Positions 46,394 through 58,210 of a DNA stretch of 64,000 nt are shown piece after piece. This stretch comes from Nemopilema nomurai (lineage: Eukaryota > Cnidaria > Scyphozoa > Rhizostomeae > Rhizostomatidae), in the NCBI GenBank assembly GCA_003864495.1, contig ML133422.1:558001-622000 (forward strand), in the 5' to 3' direction. A program made the translations under genes and the position numbers. Every line of letters begins with the position of its first letter. The stretch's first letter is position 1. The notes below the pieces were generated by a model. The model was given only the letters and a program-made list of their open reading frames with translations. It did not search any database and was not told where the DNA came from.

Positions 46394-47165
46394 TCAGGTT
46401 GACTGATGCGTTGTCTCGGCAAGATCCCTCCTAAACTGGGCATCTTCTTTTGCTTCTCTGATGAGCAGCTGATCACGATGTGCAGCTGAGAGACTTCTCT
46501 CAAGATGCTTTCTTTTATTATAAATTAATTTGGGTATGCAGCTTTGTATTCTCTTCCTATTTGGTGTAACTTCATTGAGCTCATCTTCATCTTCATCTTG
46601 ATTTGATTCCTCTGAGAAACTTTCACAGCACGTCCTGGGGTTGCTACTGTTCTTATAAGGAAGAGGTTTGTTTTTTGCTGAGCCACCCCACAGCTGTATT
46701 AATTTGTCATAAAATTCATAAACAATTTTTCCGCTACCACTACGACTACCAGCCACAACAGCCATAGCGAACTTCTGCCTTGTCTCTTTCACTTTTCCAT
46801 CACCCTTTCCTGGCCCCTTGTAATCAAATCTTTGGAATCTTTTTTCAGATTGTTTGCCTTTCTCTCCCTCCTCCTTTGAAAGACTCTGAAAGTTACCAGG
46901 CAGCACAACAGTGGCAACAGGCCCAAAGAGAGAACCATTCTCTTCTTCGAAAGGCACTGTCATCATCAAACGAATTTTTTTATGGCATCAGTTTGTCTGC
47001 ATCAGAATCCAGGCTTTTATACTCCATCTTGCTCTTGCATTCTAGTAAACAGTCTACTAGATTTTCAACTAAGAGCAAATCCAAAAGAAAGTACTTCTTA
47101 GCCTCTTTCTTGGAACTGAAGGAACTTGCTGTGATATCTGTGTCCGCCATTTTGTTGAGTGGCAT
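46394..47165 (-). pseudogene. Myb/SANT-like DNA-binding protein of Harbinger 2
   Basis: The minus frame 47165-46980 starts near MADTDITASSFSSKKEAKKY and continues as a helical segment. After a frameshift near 46975 the 191-codon frame (46969-46394) has KVKETRQKFAMAVVAGSRSG and YDKLIQLWGGS, a SANT-like motif common in Harbinger partner proteins, then an acidic and basic C-terminal part. Only one frameshift is seen, so it decayed less than the transposase. Confidence 0.7.
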
Positions 47166-47430
47166 CTTTTATAAGCCCACAACAACACATGCGCAATGCA
47201 GTAGAGACATTTTGGTCTCGGTGTTCATATGGGATAATTTTCATCCCGCCAAGCAGGATCCCGACTGTACTGACGACATCTCTCCTACCGGGCCAGCCCG
47301 CCTGCTCATACAAACAGTCAACAAACTTTGAATGGGAAACAGGGATAAAGCGAGATCTTGCCTACATATGAACAGGTCCTAAGAATTACTTGATGTTGAC
47401 AAACTTTGTTGCTGATGAACCAGGTAAAGA

Positions 47431-48186
47431 GGGTAAGGGATATCCCACAAATGTTGCAGCTCAGAAAAATTCAGGTTTGATTGCTAGATCCAAACTATTT
47501 GATGATGGTACAATTTTAAAAGTGATGACAAAGCCACACATTAATATTTGTTATCAGGGTAAATATTTACTACCAGGTGTGCGAATTCAATGCCGATTAT
47601 GTCATATAAATTTAAGGATGCTGTGCTAAGTGGAGTAGAGAGAACTCTAATGAAAAAAAATGCAAGATATCCAATTGCAAACCACACATTGGGAACATTC
47701 CTGATACCCTCAGGTACAACTAGCTGGGTTCAAGATAATATTTTCAATAGATTGTTTTTTGGGCTTATTGTAAATGCAGCGTATAATGGAGCATTTTTCA
47801 AGAATTCATTTAATTTTGAACATTATAACGTGAACAATGTACAAGTAACAGTTGATAATCAAGAGATATCACCACCTCTCAGATTAGATTATGCTGCTGA
47901 AGACTACCTTGATTCGTACAGTCGTCTGACATCAACACTTAGTAACTATCCAAGTCTGATTGGATACAATTCATTTGATAAAGGGCTAACCATCTATGGT
48001 TTTGATTTAACCCCCAAAGGAAATTGTAAAGATGAGCAGTATTTGATGAGGAGAGAGGGTAATTTGAGAATCAGTCGACCAAGGAATTTTAAACCATCAC
48101 CAGACAGGTCGGTCAATATTGTTATATTAGGAGAGTTTGATGTGGTACTCCAAATTGACTTGTACAAGAACGTGATTTATGATTAA
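47431..48186 (+). pseudogene. Polinton/Maverick-type capsid-like protein fragment
   Basis: Two overlapping plus frames (47390-47629 and 47590-48186) encode one protein with a shift near 47600. The longer has TLGTFLIPSGTTSWVQDNIF, FKNSFNFEHYNVNNVQVTVD and GLTIYGFDLTPKGNC. This resembles the 'F54H12.2-like' proteins that are frequent in cnidarian and nematode genomes and associated with Polinton/adintovirus-type elements. A role as a jelly-roll capsid protein is inference from that association. It ends at a proper stop, and a polymerase B piece faces it. Confidence 0.55.
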
Positions 48187-48235
48187 TGATGATGGATGAT
48201 ATTACTATAAACTTTTTACTTACTGTCGTTTGATT

Positions 48236-49250
48236 GCGACGGATAATACACCTCTTATGCCCTGCTCAACCATCAGATCGTTGTCGCTCTTCTCTTTTGT
48301 CTGCAGCTCAAGGTTGACCCCTGTTTTGAGAAGCATCGCATCCCATGCCAATTCTGGTAGTGATATGTATCGTGTGGCGTCCAACGAGTAGGATTCAAAG
48401 CTTTGATAACTGACTGGAAGGACTGGAAGACGTCTGTCAGAAGTAGCACATCCGTTGCTAAGTGCAATTCATGATAATCTTTAAATTTTCTACAGACAAA
48501 GAACTCCCAGACTTGCTTTGTGTGTTCATAATCTTTATCTGCGATGCTGGTGTTGTTCAGTCGGTTGTAAAAGCATTCTTGCTCGGCACGAGGTTCTTTG
48601 CAGCTTTGCCGCATCGTTCATCCAGTCATATGGATACACACCCTTCGGTGTTATTATCCCAAATGCCGTCTCTGCCTGATGTGGTTCTTGGCCATGATAT
48701 TCAAGTTCTTCAAGTTGCAGTGACTGCATGCAGTGCCTCTATATTTTCCGGTGATGTGGCAGTGATCCTTCACCTTCTGCAGATTCGAGTCAATTCTGTT
48801 GAAGGCCGTGTTGCAACAATAGCAGTTGGTTTTGATGTTGTGTTCACTCAACTACTCGTCAGTCAACGGGATCATCTGCACTGTCTTTATAAATATATCC
48901 CATATAAGCTCGTTGTAATGGTCCATCTGTATGAGGAAGTGCTCCATACAGTCTTCACCAGTGAACATTTCAATAGGACTCTCTTATTCCGTGCTGATCA
49001 ACTTTACGTAGAAGGCGTAGCTGAGGGGTAGGTGCTCCTGATAATTCAACATTTTTCTGATCTTCGGAGATGTCCTTGAAAACACACTCGAAATCCGCAT
49101 AGATGATAAACGGTAAAATCACCTTGTTTTTGAAGTTCTTAAACTTTAGTTCATTGTCATTCAGTTCATGGATATTTCACAGCTTGACTATACCCTTCAG
49201 GTGTGCAGAACTCCGAGTGGTTCTTCAACGACGCTTCATACTTAAATTAA
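48236..49250 (-). pseudogene. Protein-primed DNA polymerase B fragment (Polinton-type)
   Basis: Minus strand from about 49250: NHSEFCTPEGYSQA, an in-frame TGA, then KVILPFIIYADFECVF, where D-F-E is the first exonuclease motif of B-family polymerases. Further on a zinc insertion reads CYCCNTAF...KVKDHCHITGKYRGTAC (48730-48850), and then GIITPKGVYPYDWMND and KDYHELHLATDVLLLTDVFQ (48400-48620), all typical of the polymerase copies in Polintons and related viruses. At least four frame changes are present. The polymerase palm is missing, cut at about 48240. Confidence 0.75.
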
Positions 49251-49539
49251 TTTAAACAAATGTCACAGTAGCAGCGGGTTGCATGGTTCTTGTGTCCTCC
49301 AACAGATAGGAAAATGTACTTGCCATGCACAAAGTAACCACAGGGCACAGAGAGACAGGGACGCAGGGACCTTGTTTATTGCGAAATGCGCCATTATGAA
49401 AAGTTGCCGCCATTATGAAATCGTATCTACGCAACAATGATACCATGAAAAATTTTATTATGTTTACTTTTGAGCAAAGGTGGAAAAAGGAAATAGAAGA
49501 TAGAAGTGTTGGAGAGTAAAACAAGGAGATAATTTTTAG

Positions 49540-52500
49540 ATAATTGTTAATAGTTTCAAAGTCATCGGAAATGTCTTTAAAATTTGTACGTTTCTTCGTT
49601 TTGTTTGTTTTTTCAGCTTTACCTTTTGTTTTTAATATAAAAATTTTTAAATCTGATTGTGGTTGTGCTGGTTGTGGAAAAATATGGCAACGTGACGTAA
49701 ATTTCAAGAAAACAAGCAATTTTTCAGTGGATGAGTCAAGGAGCTGTTTTGGAAGAGAAATAAGTCAAGGTGATCTATGTTCAAGTTGTTTTCGATATGT
49801 TTATCGATGGCGTGAAAGTGGAAAGGTTTCACTGGTATGTACCAAACAAGTTTCCCCCATTTTGCTGGAGAATTGTTTTACTAGGAGAACATTACAACTG
49901 CAAATACATAAAAGAATTAAACACAACAATATTCCGTATCTCCAAAAACGATTTCCACTTAAACTAATTTTTGACATTTACGATATTCAAAGGCTTTGTG
50001 TATCTTAATGTATAGAGTACCTATGCCTACACAAAATTTAGAAAAATTTAAAATACAAAGTGTCAATCCTAATGCCTATGTTGATTTCTTCCATGAATCA
50101 GAAAGTTGTACAGAGCGGAGGAAAGTAAGGAAGGAAAAGAAAGCGCAAATTTGGCGTCGCTGTTGAAAACGAAGGAAGCACTCAGCGTCAAGTCCATGAA
50201 ACGAAAATCAAAAAATCGACATAACAATTGACAAATGTTTTAATTGACATAACAAATTGGAAAAAAGTGCACAGGCCTTTTGGAGATGTACTTGTCAGTC
50301 CATCTGGTCAGGTTCTTCTGGAACAGTGTGCTTTGGATGAATTTGAATCCAAATTTGATTACATGTCACAACGTACGTAATGAGTTAATGATTACTTTTT
50401 AAATATCAGCTAAAATAAAAACATCAAATATTTTGGCAGATCCCAAAAAGACTAGCTTGAATACATATATATATATGCTGCTCAAAACTCACAAAACCAA
50501 AGCATTTCTTTGTCTCAAAACTCACAAAACTATCAACCAGTTTATAGGCTTTCAGCAGTTTATAAACACGATAAAGTGAGTCCATCAAATATGGACTCAG
50601 CCTGACCATCACCTTAGCTTCTGTTAATGTACGTTTCTTTTTTGTACATGGATTATGAATTATAAACTGAAATCGTGGTCTCAACCGACAGCTTGTAAAA
50701 ATTTGAGAGATTTGATTGGTGGAGACTGTTTTTCAATTGTTGCTAATTTTTTTAAAAGTCAGTAAAATTCATAATGGCACATTAAAGGTTTCGTATATTT
50801 TGAGCAACAAGGGGGTTTCCATCTGCAAAGTTAAGCGTCCCTGCAATATTACGATAATAAGCATTTCAATAAACTATAACGATTCACTAAACTGAAAATG
50901 ATATTAAATTTGTTTCATTATGCTCTAGGTACAGACCTGAAAATCGAAATCGATCAACTAAAACATGCAATGCATTGCACATTCGGCAAAGAACGGCAAC
51001 AAATTATTTACGACCCAAGAGCGTTTAGAAAATTTTGTAGAGATAAGGGTGCACATACAATATTTGACAACATTCTTGGTTCTTTAACAAACAGTCGACA
51101 ATCTATATCAAAAAGGCGTTCTCAAGAATTTCGAACAGTAGAAATAATTTATAAAATGTGCTATTGTAAAAGCCAAAAATGTAATTACATGCAAAAAGAT
51201 CACTGAATATGTTTTAAATTCAGCCATTTGACGCAAGAGGGTATAGATACCGAGTTTAATCTTGGGAATTCAGTTTGTCATAAAACGTTGTCCAGCGAAA
51301 TTTCAAGATTGTCAAATGATAATAGAGAAACTGTTAATGCAGCTGTTAAAAACGCTATAGAAAACAAGTGGCTGTTGATATTTATAATTGACGATTATAC
51401 ATATGTTCATTCGACCCGTCGTCCAACAAACCAGCAAACACCTCATTCCATTAATATGTGCACCATAGTCTGTAGAATTGTGTCAAATATCCCTGCCATT
51501 CCCTTAAAATCCACCGAATAACTCCATCACCCAGACGGTATTGGAACTGAAGTTTTGATAAAAAACATGACATCACTTGCGTCAATGCATGCCTTTAGCC
51601 AAACTTACGCGAGCTGTTTGCCAGGATGGCTAAAGAACACTTTCTTCGATCCAGAGCACGAGCGCCACCGACTGAATGTCCATCAATACCATAGCTCTGA
51701 GAACGTCGGAAAAATGCGATGCCTCAACAATTTGTATTTATTGGATTTTTTGAACAGCCATTGAAGAGCAGAGAAAACTTCAAGGAGGCACTTAAGAGTG
51801 TGATGAACTCTGCTGTTAAATAGTACATGTCTTGATATGCAGTTGTAGTCCAGGAGATTGGCCGGCGCAGTTTTACATCTGCCAGACCGTATACTCTTCT
51901 CTGAATTCGAAAAACAGTTCCAAGGTTGAAAGAAGCTTTATTCAAAACCAGTTTCCAGTGCACCATGACTATGCATTTAACCATAACCATAAAGATGTTC
52001 ACGGGTCAGCTTTTACCAACCCTTTGCAGTCTGCAGTACCGATGATTGGACCGCTCCACGTATCATTAAATGCCCGAGAGGATGTGATGATTAATTTCCA
52101 TTTATTTTTCAAGTATATTTATGAACTGGTTTTTCGTCACATTAAACTCGCTGAGAAACCCAAGCCTTGGAGAACATCACTGATCCTTAAAATTGTATAT
52201 GGTGGATGGACACTGATTCGTTCACAAATCAACACGAAATTCTCCAAGTGCAAACACCCACTTTATGCCACATTTCTTAATCTTTTAGACAGTTATGTTC
52301 CCTTGGTTCTCTCTATTTACAGCATTACATTCCGTTCTAACAATTTCGCTGAATATTTTCTTGCAATGAAGTTTGTGTGGATCATGTTCTATTGCTTCAA
52401 GCGACGCCACTATGACAAAGCAACATTGATTTGGTTGTCTAATATCCTTCATTCGAAAAATAACAATTTCGATTTGTTCAACTGTTTTAGAAACTTTTTG

Positions 52501-54083
52501 AACATATCTGACGAGTATGGCGTAGAAAACGCTCATTCAATTATTCGCGCTCAAACAAAAGATGGGGATGATCCTTCAACACTAAAGAGAAAAGCTATGG
52601 CAGTATTCCAGTCTAAAAAGTCACATCATAATTCTAGAAGTTCCTTTACCCCTCCAAAGAAATCGTCATTTAGCCATAATCAGTTAAAATCTCTCAAACT
52701 ATCAGCTGCAGCTCATCTCACAAAAATGTTTTCAAGAATATCTTCTCTAAGTTCCTCACCAAATCTGAATACAATCCTTTAGATAATATGCTGAAAGCAT
52801 TCTACTCAACCGACACCAAAATAAATTCCTTTCCCTTTGGTTACCACACGGAATGGAAACCAAATCCTAATCGCTTTTGTGACCTTCCTGCTTGCAATCT
52901 TCAAAAAGCAGACGAGGAATGGGCGATGATTGAAGGGTGTGGCCATTCATACCATATAAGATGCCTGAATGATGTGACATATTGTCCGATTTGTAGAGCC
53001 TGTATAAAGAACGAAATAGAAAGACTATCAACTTCAATAATAAATGGAATATATAGTAACCAAATAAAAGATCTTCCAACTGTGCAGCTAAATGCTTTCG
53101 AAATAGTGGAGGAAAGATATGATACTAGTGATTTGGATGCAGAAGATATGAAATTTTGCGAAGTTTTAAGAAATGATATAGATAAACTTACCGAATCGAT
53201 CGAAAGTCTTCAGCCACAAAGCCCACATGACAATTCTGCTGCTGTTTTTACTCCACTCCATAGAGAGAGAAAACCTCCGCACTGTAAGAAATGTGGTCAT
53301 GTGGAAAAAGGGACACAAAAAGGCCAACCAAGGTGGATTAGAGTGTTGCCTTTTCTGCCAAGTAGGTACCTGCAGCATTGCTGGCAAAACAGTTACCTGC
53401 AACTGTGATTGGCATACCGAGCCACTAAAATAATTCAAGGGGAAAGGAAAGAATGTCCACGGCAAAAGTACCACAACCAAGCTTGGACACATTACTGAGC
53501 ATATTTTACCACCAGGAGCGTCACAAGTTGGAGTAAAAGGCTATGGAACAGGGTCAAATTCTTGCACAGCAATATCTGTTTTGACATGCAAAGCAACATT
53601 GAAGCAATCCTTCTTGTCACCTTCAGTGACTGATGATGTCGACGAATTGATAGGCCGCTACTGTGGTATAATAGCAGAGGGAAACATCCTCTATGAGTTC
53701 GTTAATTCTTCAGATGATTCTCCAAACTTGATGGTTGAAGAGGTACTTGAAAACTCTGACGTCGAAGTTTATATGCCTCAACCAATGATACCAATTCTGA
53801 ATAGGACTAACATCTCGAAACGAACTTGAAATCGCTGTTGGAAACCACATCAAATCTCGTTTGCGTGCTCATCGTTTATCCAGACTAGGCATTATGCGTT
53901 TACAATGACATAATTTGGGTCTTTGACAGCCACCGTCATTTAGACAGAGGCGCTTTAATTGCCTTTACCTCGCAGGACTACATCGATGATTTCTGTAAAT
54001 ATTTAGACACGGTTTGCAAACGTTCTCATGGCTATGGAGTAGAAGGAAGTAACTTAGTATACTTAGAACCATATAAGAAATAA
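49540..54083 (+). pseudogene. DUF6589-like protein with RING-type zinc finger and cysteine-peptidase-like end
   Basis: Ordered blocks on the plus strand: cysteine-rich N-terminus (49660-49800, CGCAGCGKIW, CSSCFRYVYRW); VHRPFGDVLVSPSGQVLLEQ (50270-50330); helical LKHAMHCTFGKERQQIIYDP (50950); IENKWLLIFIIDDYTYVHST (51360-51420); the DUF6589-like core MIGPLHVSLNAREDVMINFH, YGGWTLIR and YVPLVLSIYSITFRSNNFAE in a 316-codon open frame (51832-52782); and a RING-like cluster CDLPAC...CGHSYHIRCL...YCPIC (52890-53000). Next come a second cluster HCKKCGH...CCLFC (53277-53400), then GTGSNSCTAISVL (53548-53590) and WVFDSHRHLDRGALIAFTSQ (53910-53980). The last two look like the Cys and Asp-x-His parts of a papain-like peptidase. 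At least seven shifts or stops. DUF6589 is known from fungi and cnidarians as a multicopy family of unknown function. Confidence 0.6.
50400..50890. other. Break within the DUF6589-like gene without recognisable blocks
   Basis: Sequence between the VSPSGQVLLEQ block and the next helical block. It contains an ATATATATAT run and an 86-codon antisense frame of no recognised family. It is probably an intron or eroded coding sequence. Confidence 0.3.
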
Positions 54084-54599
54084 ATTTAAGTTCAGTTGCT
54101 AATCAGTTGAGTTTACAAGTGCCGTAGAACGCCGTGCTAACTTTGCACAATTCAATTTTGCATCGTGTATGGCAAAAATGTTATAGCTAGTTGATGAATT
54201 TCTGGCAATATTCAAGTCTCACCTTGTAAATTTCGTTGATATTGTTCAAAAAGTTTTGTTTCTTTTTGTAAGCACTTACAGTTTCATCTTCCCCTCCCTG
54301 ATTTTACCGAGAACGTGTCAGATATTGAAGAGCCCGCAAATGTGCGCATAAGCCTGCGACGCTCTGACCAGCGGCAGACATTTTTCCTATCTTTTGTGTC
54401 CTCCTTGTCCATAGAGCAGTCGGCTCAGGTTCTTAATCAGGACTTAGTGGACACCTCCATCATCATTCTCCAGTAAGAACAAGTAAGAACAAGGATTCCA
54501 ATAATGGTAGCAGAAGTAAATTTTTTGATTGTTTGGCCTGAGCGACACATTGTAAGGAAAAATCTCCAAAGATCATTTGAAAAGAAGTTTCTGGGCACT
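54084..54599. other. Region between DUF6589-like gene and transposase fragment
   Basis: It may be the 3' end of the former and the eroded front of the latter. No exon or motif is recognised. Confidence 0.3.
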
Positions 54600-54985
54600 G
54601 TGGTAATAACTGGCTGCGCAGCCCATTTGGTTTATTGAGAGCCCATTTGGTCCGAATGCAAGGGCACAAACATGGTCCAATTACAAACATACAAATACTA
54701 TTAGTATTTAATTGGTATAACCCCAAATGGGAGTACATGCTTTCTGACAAAGAAATCACAATAAAAAATGGCTTTCTGGAAAAACTGAGTTATGGAGATG
54801 GTGTGTTGGCAGATCGAGGATTTTCAGTGGAGGAACAGGTTGCCTACCAAAGTTCACATCACGGAAAAAACAGATGCCCACACAAGATGTTGACTTCTCC
54901 TGACAAATTGCCAATGTACAGGTTCATGTGGAAAGAGTAATAGGCCGTCTAGAGAAATTTTGCAAAGTACAATTCCTATAACGCA
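54600..54985 (+). pseudogene. ISL2EU/DDE_4-type transposase fragment
   Basis: 54635-54940 carries NGFLEKLSYGDGVLADRGFS and VEEQVAYQSS, where ADRGF is the second-Asp/after-Asp block of IS4/ISL2EU-type DDE enzymes. HVERVIGRLEKFCKVQF with the catalytic Glu follows in another frame (54918-54980). The upstream frame has IGITPNGSTCFL. The first Asp is missing. Confidence 0.65.
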
Positions 54986-55029
54986 GAATAAAATAAATAA
55001 ATAATCAAATGTTTTAACAGGATAACACA

Positions 55030-57420
55030 TCAGTAAAATATATACTGTTATCATTAGGGTCCTGATACTTAATAAATTAATGGTAAAAAATCTAAAAACT
55101 AATTATAAGAGTTCAATACAGTCCAATCTAAAGATAAAATAATTTTACATCAAATGAAATGAGTTTCTAGAAATCGTCTAAAAATAGTTTTAGATTCAAT
55201 CTTTCTTTCACTTAGTGGCAAGTCATTAAATTCTTTTCCTGCCTGATAGTAAAAACCTTTGTGTCCAAATTCTGTTTTCACTTTAGGCAACTTGACAAGA
55301 TGTTGGTCGTTTCTAGTATTTTTCCCATGAGCATTTATAACGAAGAAATCTTTCATTGCATCGCAGACATTGCCTTGTAAGGTTTTAAACACCAAATTAC
55401 AGGACCTCTTTTTCACTCTTGCATCGATACTGGACACATGCAAGCTGACAGATGCAACCTTGGTCGATGTAATAACATCAAGGCTTCTACACTCAAGACT
55501 TTCAATTCTTTTCTTGTATGATGAAGACCATCGAGGGACAGCGAACCACAATATAAAAAAAGGCATTATCATGGTGCGATTGATCTTTTCAGTGCTCCCA
55601 GAGTCAATGGATCTCCTAATGCATCAAAGTGGATTTAATCTTCCTGTAGCCTTTTTATAAATCTTGTCAAAGTGGGTTGCAAAGTTCAATTATTGATCTA
55701 GATGTACTCCAAGATATTTGTAACAAAAGTCCTTAAAATCGATGTTCCATTTACTTCAACTTTTATCTCCTTTTTCTCTGTTTTACTTAGTCGTTTAGCT
55801 GTGCCAAAGATCATTGATTCTGTTTTTCCCTTTTTCAAGTTTATCAGTAGTTCATTTCCATCGAACCAGGCTTTTAGGTGTCATTATTTAGCTTACCTTC
55901 AATTTCTTCGTGGAACTGCCTGGCACAAATATGACTGTATCATCAGCGTATGTTATGATTTTAGAATTGTGTCAAACAGTGTGAGCCGCATTAAAATGCA
56001 TTATAAACAACAGAGGACCAATAATCGATCCTTGTGGTACTCCTCAAAATACTGGCGTGATATCAGAGGCACATCCATTACTTTGAACAAACTGGCTCCG
56101 GTTAAAAAAGTAATCAGTGAACCAGTTTAACTCAGTACCATGAATCCCAAAGGAAGGCAGCTTGTTTAGAAGGCTTGAATGACTGACCGTGTCAAAAGCT
56201 TTTGACAAATCGATGAAGATGACCTCTATGAGGGAGCCTTTGCCAGCTTCCTTTCGTATATTATCAGTCAAGAGTGTCACTGCTAATTCTGTTGAGCGCT
56301 TGTAACGAAAACCAAATTGAAAATTGAACAGCATACAATTCTTTTCCAAATGGTCAATCAGCTGTTTGTGAATGAACTTTTCCAACCATTCACTTCTATC
56401 ATTGATGTTGTAGTCATCAAAGTTTCCTTTGTAGGGTATATTTTCTTTATTGCAGACCAAAATTTATCTGCAGCATCGACATTTTCCCGCAATAATTCTT
56501 TGTTATATCTTGCTTTATTGCTTTCAACAAGATTGTTCACTCTGTTCGTGCTGCGCTTATATGTAGACCAATATAATTCAATGTTTGACCGTCTGGCCCT
56601 GCGAAGAAGCTGGTCCCTGATATTAATTTCCTGTTTGAGTTCCTTTGACAGTCATGGACAAAGCCTTCCTTTTATAACCTTCTTAACAAAAGGCACATAA
56701 GCATGCATTGTGTTAAGATCTCATTGAACAATGCCAATGCTGTATTTACAGAGCCAGCTGAGTAGATCAACATTTTGAGATCCTAGATCCTCACAAAAGG
56801 AAGCTTGGTTGTACTTTGAATAGTTTCTGCATTTAATTTCTTTGGGCTTTTGTTTTATGTTGTCGGCTTGCGGACACAAGCAATCAGCTCATGATCACTA
56901 AGACCAGCGGGAATTACTGTCGGGGAGCAAATGTTTTGTGGCTTATTTGAACATATAACATAAATAAGCGTGGACGAGAGTCTAGTTATCCTTGTGGAAG
57001 CTTTGATCAGCTGTTGACGACATGAAGACAGTATATCTTCAAATTCTTTGTCGTCTGATTACATGATTACAATTTAAAAGACCCAGAATAAGAGAATTTA
57101 TTTTCCGTAGAAATTATGCCCATCATTGTTTTAAATTTGGTTACATAATTTTCTGGAAGATATTTTGACGTATCTGGTTGCCGATAAATAATGCCAATAA
57201 GGGTACCTTTTGTTTTGGGAAATAGTATCTCCCACCAAATACACTCTATTTTGGGTTGATCAAGGTAAGATATTTGTTGATATGGTATATGGGATGCAAT
57301 ATATAGCCCCACACCGCCTCCTTTATCCGGGTTTGAAAGTCTTGGTTTTGCGCTTTTTAACGCTCTCTAAGGATTACAGATACTGTGTACAGCCAGCTCG
57401 GGTTACTCATAATGTATGTC
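55030..57420 (-). mobile_element. Non-LTR retrotransposon (LINE, CR1/L2-like), degraded
   Basis: Minus strand order: AP-endonuclease piece (57312-57067: GLYIASHIPYQQISYLDQ, TLIGIIYRQPDTSKYLP); reverse transcriptase (56460-55900: FQFGFRYKRSTELAVTLL, EVIFIDLSKAFDTVSHSSLL, a TGA at 56042-56044 directly before GVPQGSIIGPLLF, then ITYADDTVIFVP); and a C-terminal tail (55572-55150: TEFGHKGFYYQAGKEFNDLP). The YADD box is intact, but several stops and shifts separate the parts. An AT-rich 3' end lies at 55030-55150. Clade choice is tentative. Confidence 0.8.
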
Positions 57421-58209
57421 AGCATTCACACCATTTGCTGTGTTTTGAATATCAGCAGCTTCGTTCGGACTTTCGCGATCATGTTTTGTTCAGCCCAATA
57501 AACAGAGAGCTTCGTTGAGATCTTTGGTCAAGCATTTCAGGTGTAATGAGTCCTGACATTGCACACACATAGCTCTACTTTGGTTTTTCTCACTGTTTTG
57601 GCACACGAACTGCACTTAATAGATGGACCCGGGCATGTTTTAACATTCAAATTTAAATCTATGAAAACATTTTCTAACAAAAACATCACACGTCCCACAT
57701 ATCACACTCTATTTGGTTAGATACAAAACTCTTATTGGCAGAACTAAATGGGCAATTGAGTTCTTAAAACAAAACACACAAAAAAAGAAAACAGGGCTCA
57801 ACATAAAGTTAATATAAATTCTTAGCAACATTGGTATTTTCAGCAAGACTTTTATCCTTTTAGCTCATAGAACAAGATTTTGAAAAGTTTTTTCACAAAT
57901 GCAAAGAACAAACAAGGTTCTTACCTACATAGCTCCCTTGTAGCTGAGGCAGTCATTGCCTGTCTGGAATACTAGAAATTTGTTTTTCAGTTATATATTG
58001 AATATGCCTTACTAATTCTGATCTTCATTAGATCAGTTTTGGCATTTGATCTGAAATTTCTAGAACCTCTTATAAAAACAAGCCATCCGCTTTTCAGGCA
58101 AATAGCTTTTCAGGCAAAAAACAAACCATCTGAAATTTCTAGAACCTCTTATGAAAACAAACCATCCGCTTTTCAGGCAAAACTGTCCCTGTTTATTGAT
58201 GTACCACCA
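57421..58209. other. Non-coding stretch containing a 79-bp tandem duplication
   Basis: CTGAAATTTCTAGAACCTCT at 58051 recurs at 58130, and the 58-60 bp that follow (to CCATCCGCTTTTCAGGCAAA) are shared, with one extra AGCTTTTCAGGCAAA between them. Nothing else is recognised. Confidence 0.6.
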
Positions 58210-58210
58210 G

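Larger units (their letters stand above)
44105..47379. mobile_element. PIF/Harbinger element 2, 3-bp target duplication TAA
   Basis: Left end AGCCCTGTTCACAC (44105) and inverted right end GGACCTGTTCATATG (to 47379) are flanked by TAA at 44102-44104 and 47380-47382. Reading from piggyBac WMDN directly across one TAA gives NYLMLTNF in frame, which fixes the borders. It carries a broken plus-strand transposase, a minus-strand Myb-like gene and, near its left end, a copy of the dispersed repeat seen at 23.1-23.8 kb. Confidence 0.85.
36050..47430 (+). pseudogene. piggyBac-type transposase gene, split by three nested insertions
   Basis: Pieces in order: an acidic N-terminus (36100-36400: DMEDESDDFDTSNIEVD, EYEQSASGEECASEYEEQ); the start of the DDE core at 39210-39483 (MPRNRFTQILSNLHLKDKSS, SIDESMILFKGRSSLK, KLWARADNDGY); its continuation at 43784-44104 (ISKFSIYQGKHGETEKVNAP, KVYFDNYYS, HKWMDN); and a short end at 47380-47430 (NYLMLTNFVADEPG). 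The insertions between them are a hAT element, a Ty3/gypsy element and a Harbinger element, each with a clean target duplication. Stops and shifts (two TAG codons near 39415 and 39455, shifts near 36230 and 44020) add to the damage. The C-terminal zinc-ribbon part is not seen, because Polinton-like sequence follows. Confidence 0.8.

Noticed and set aside
46780..47331. 183-codon plus frame
   Set aside because: Opposite strand of the Myb-like Harbinger gene and the Harbinger end.
48462..49031. 189-codon plus frame
   Set aside because: Opposite strand of the polymerase B fragment, whose motifs are clear.
50424..50684. 86-codon minus frame
   Set aside because: It lies in the gap of the DUF6589-like gene next to an AT microsatellite. 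No recognisable family.
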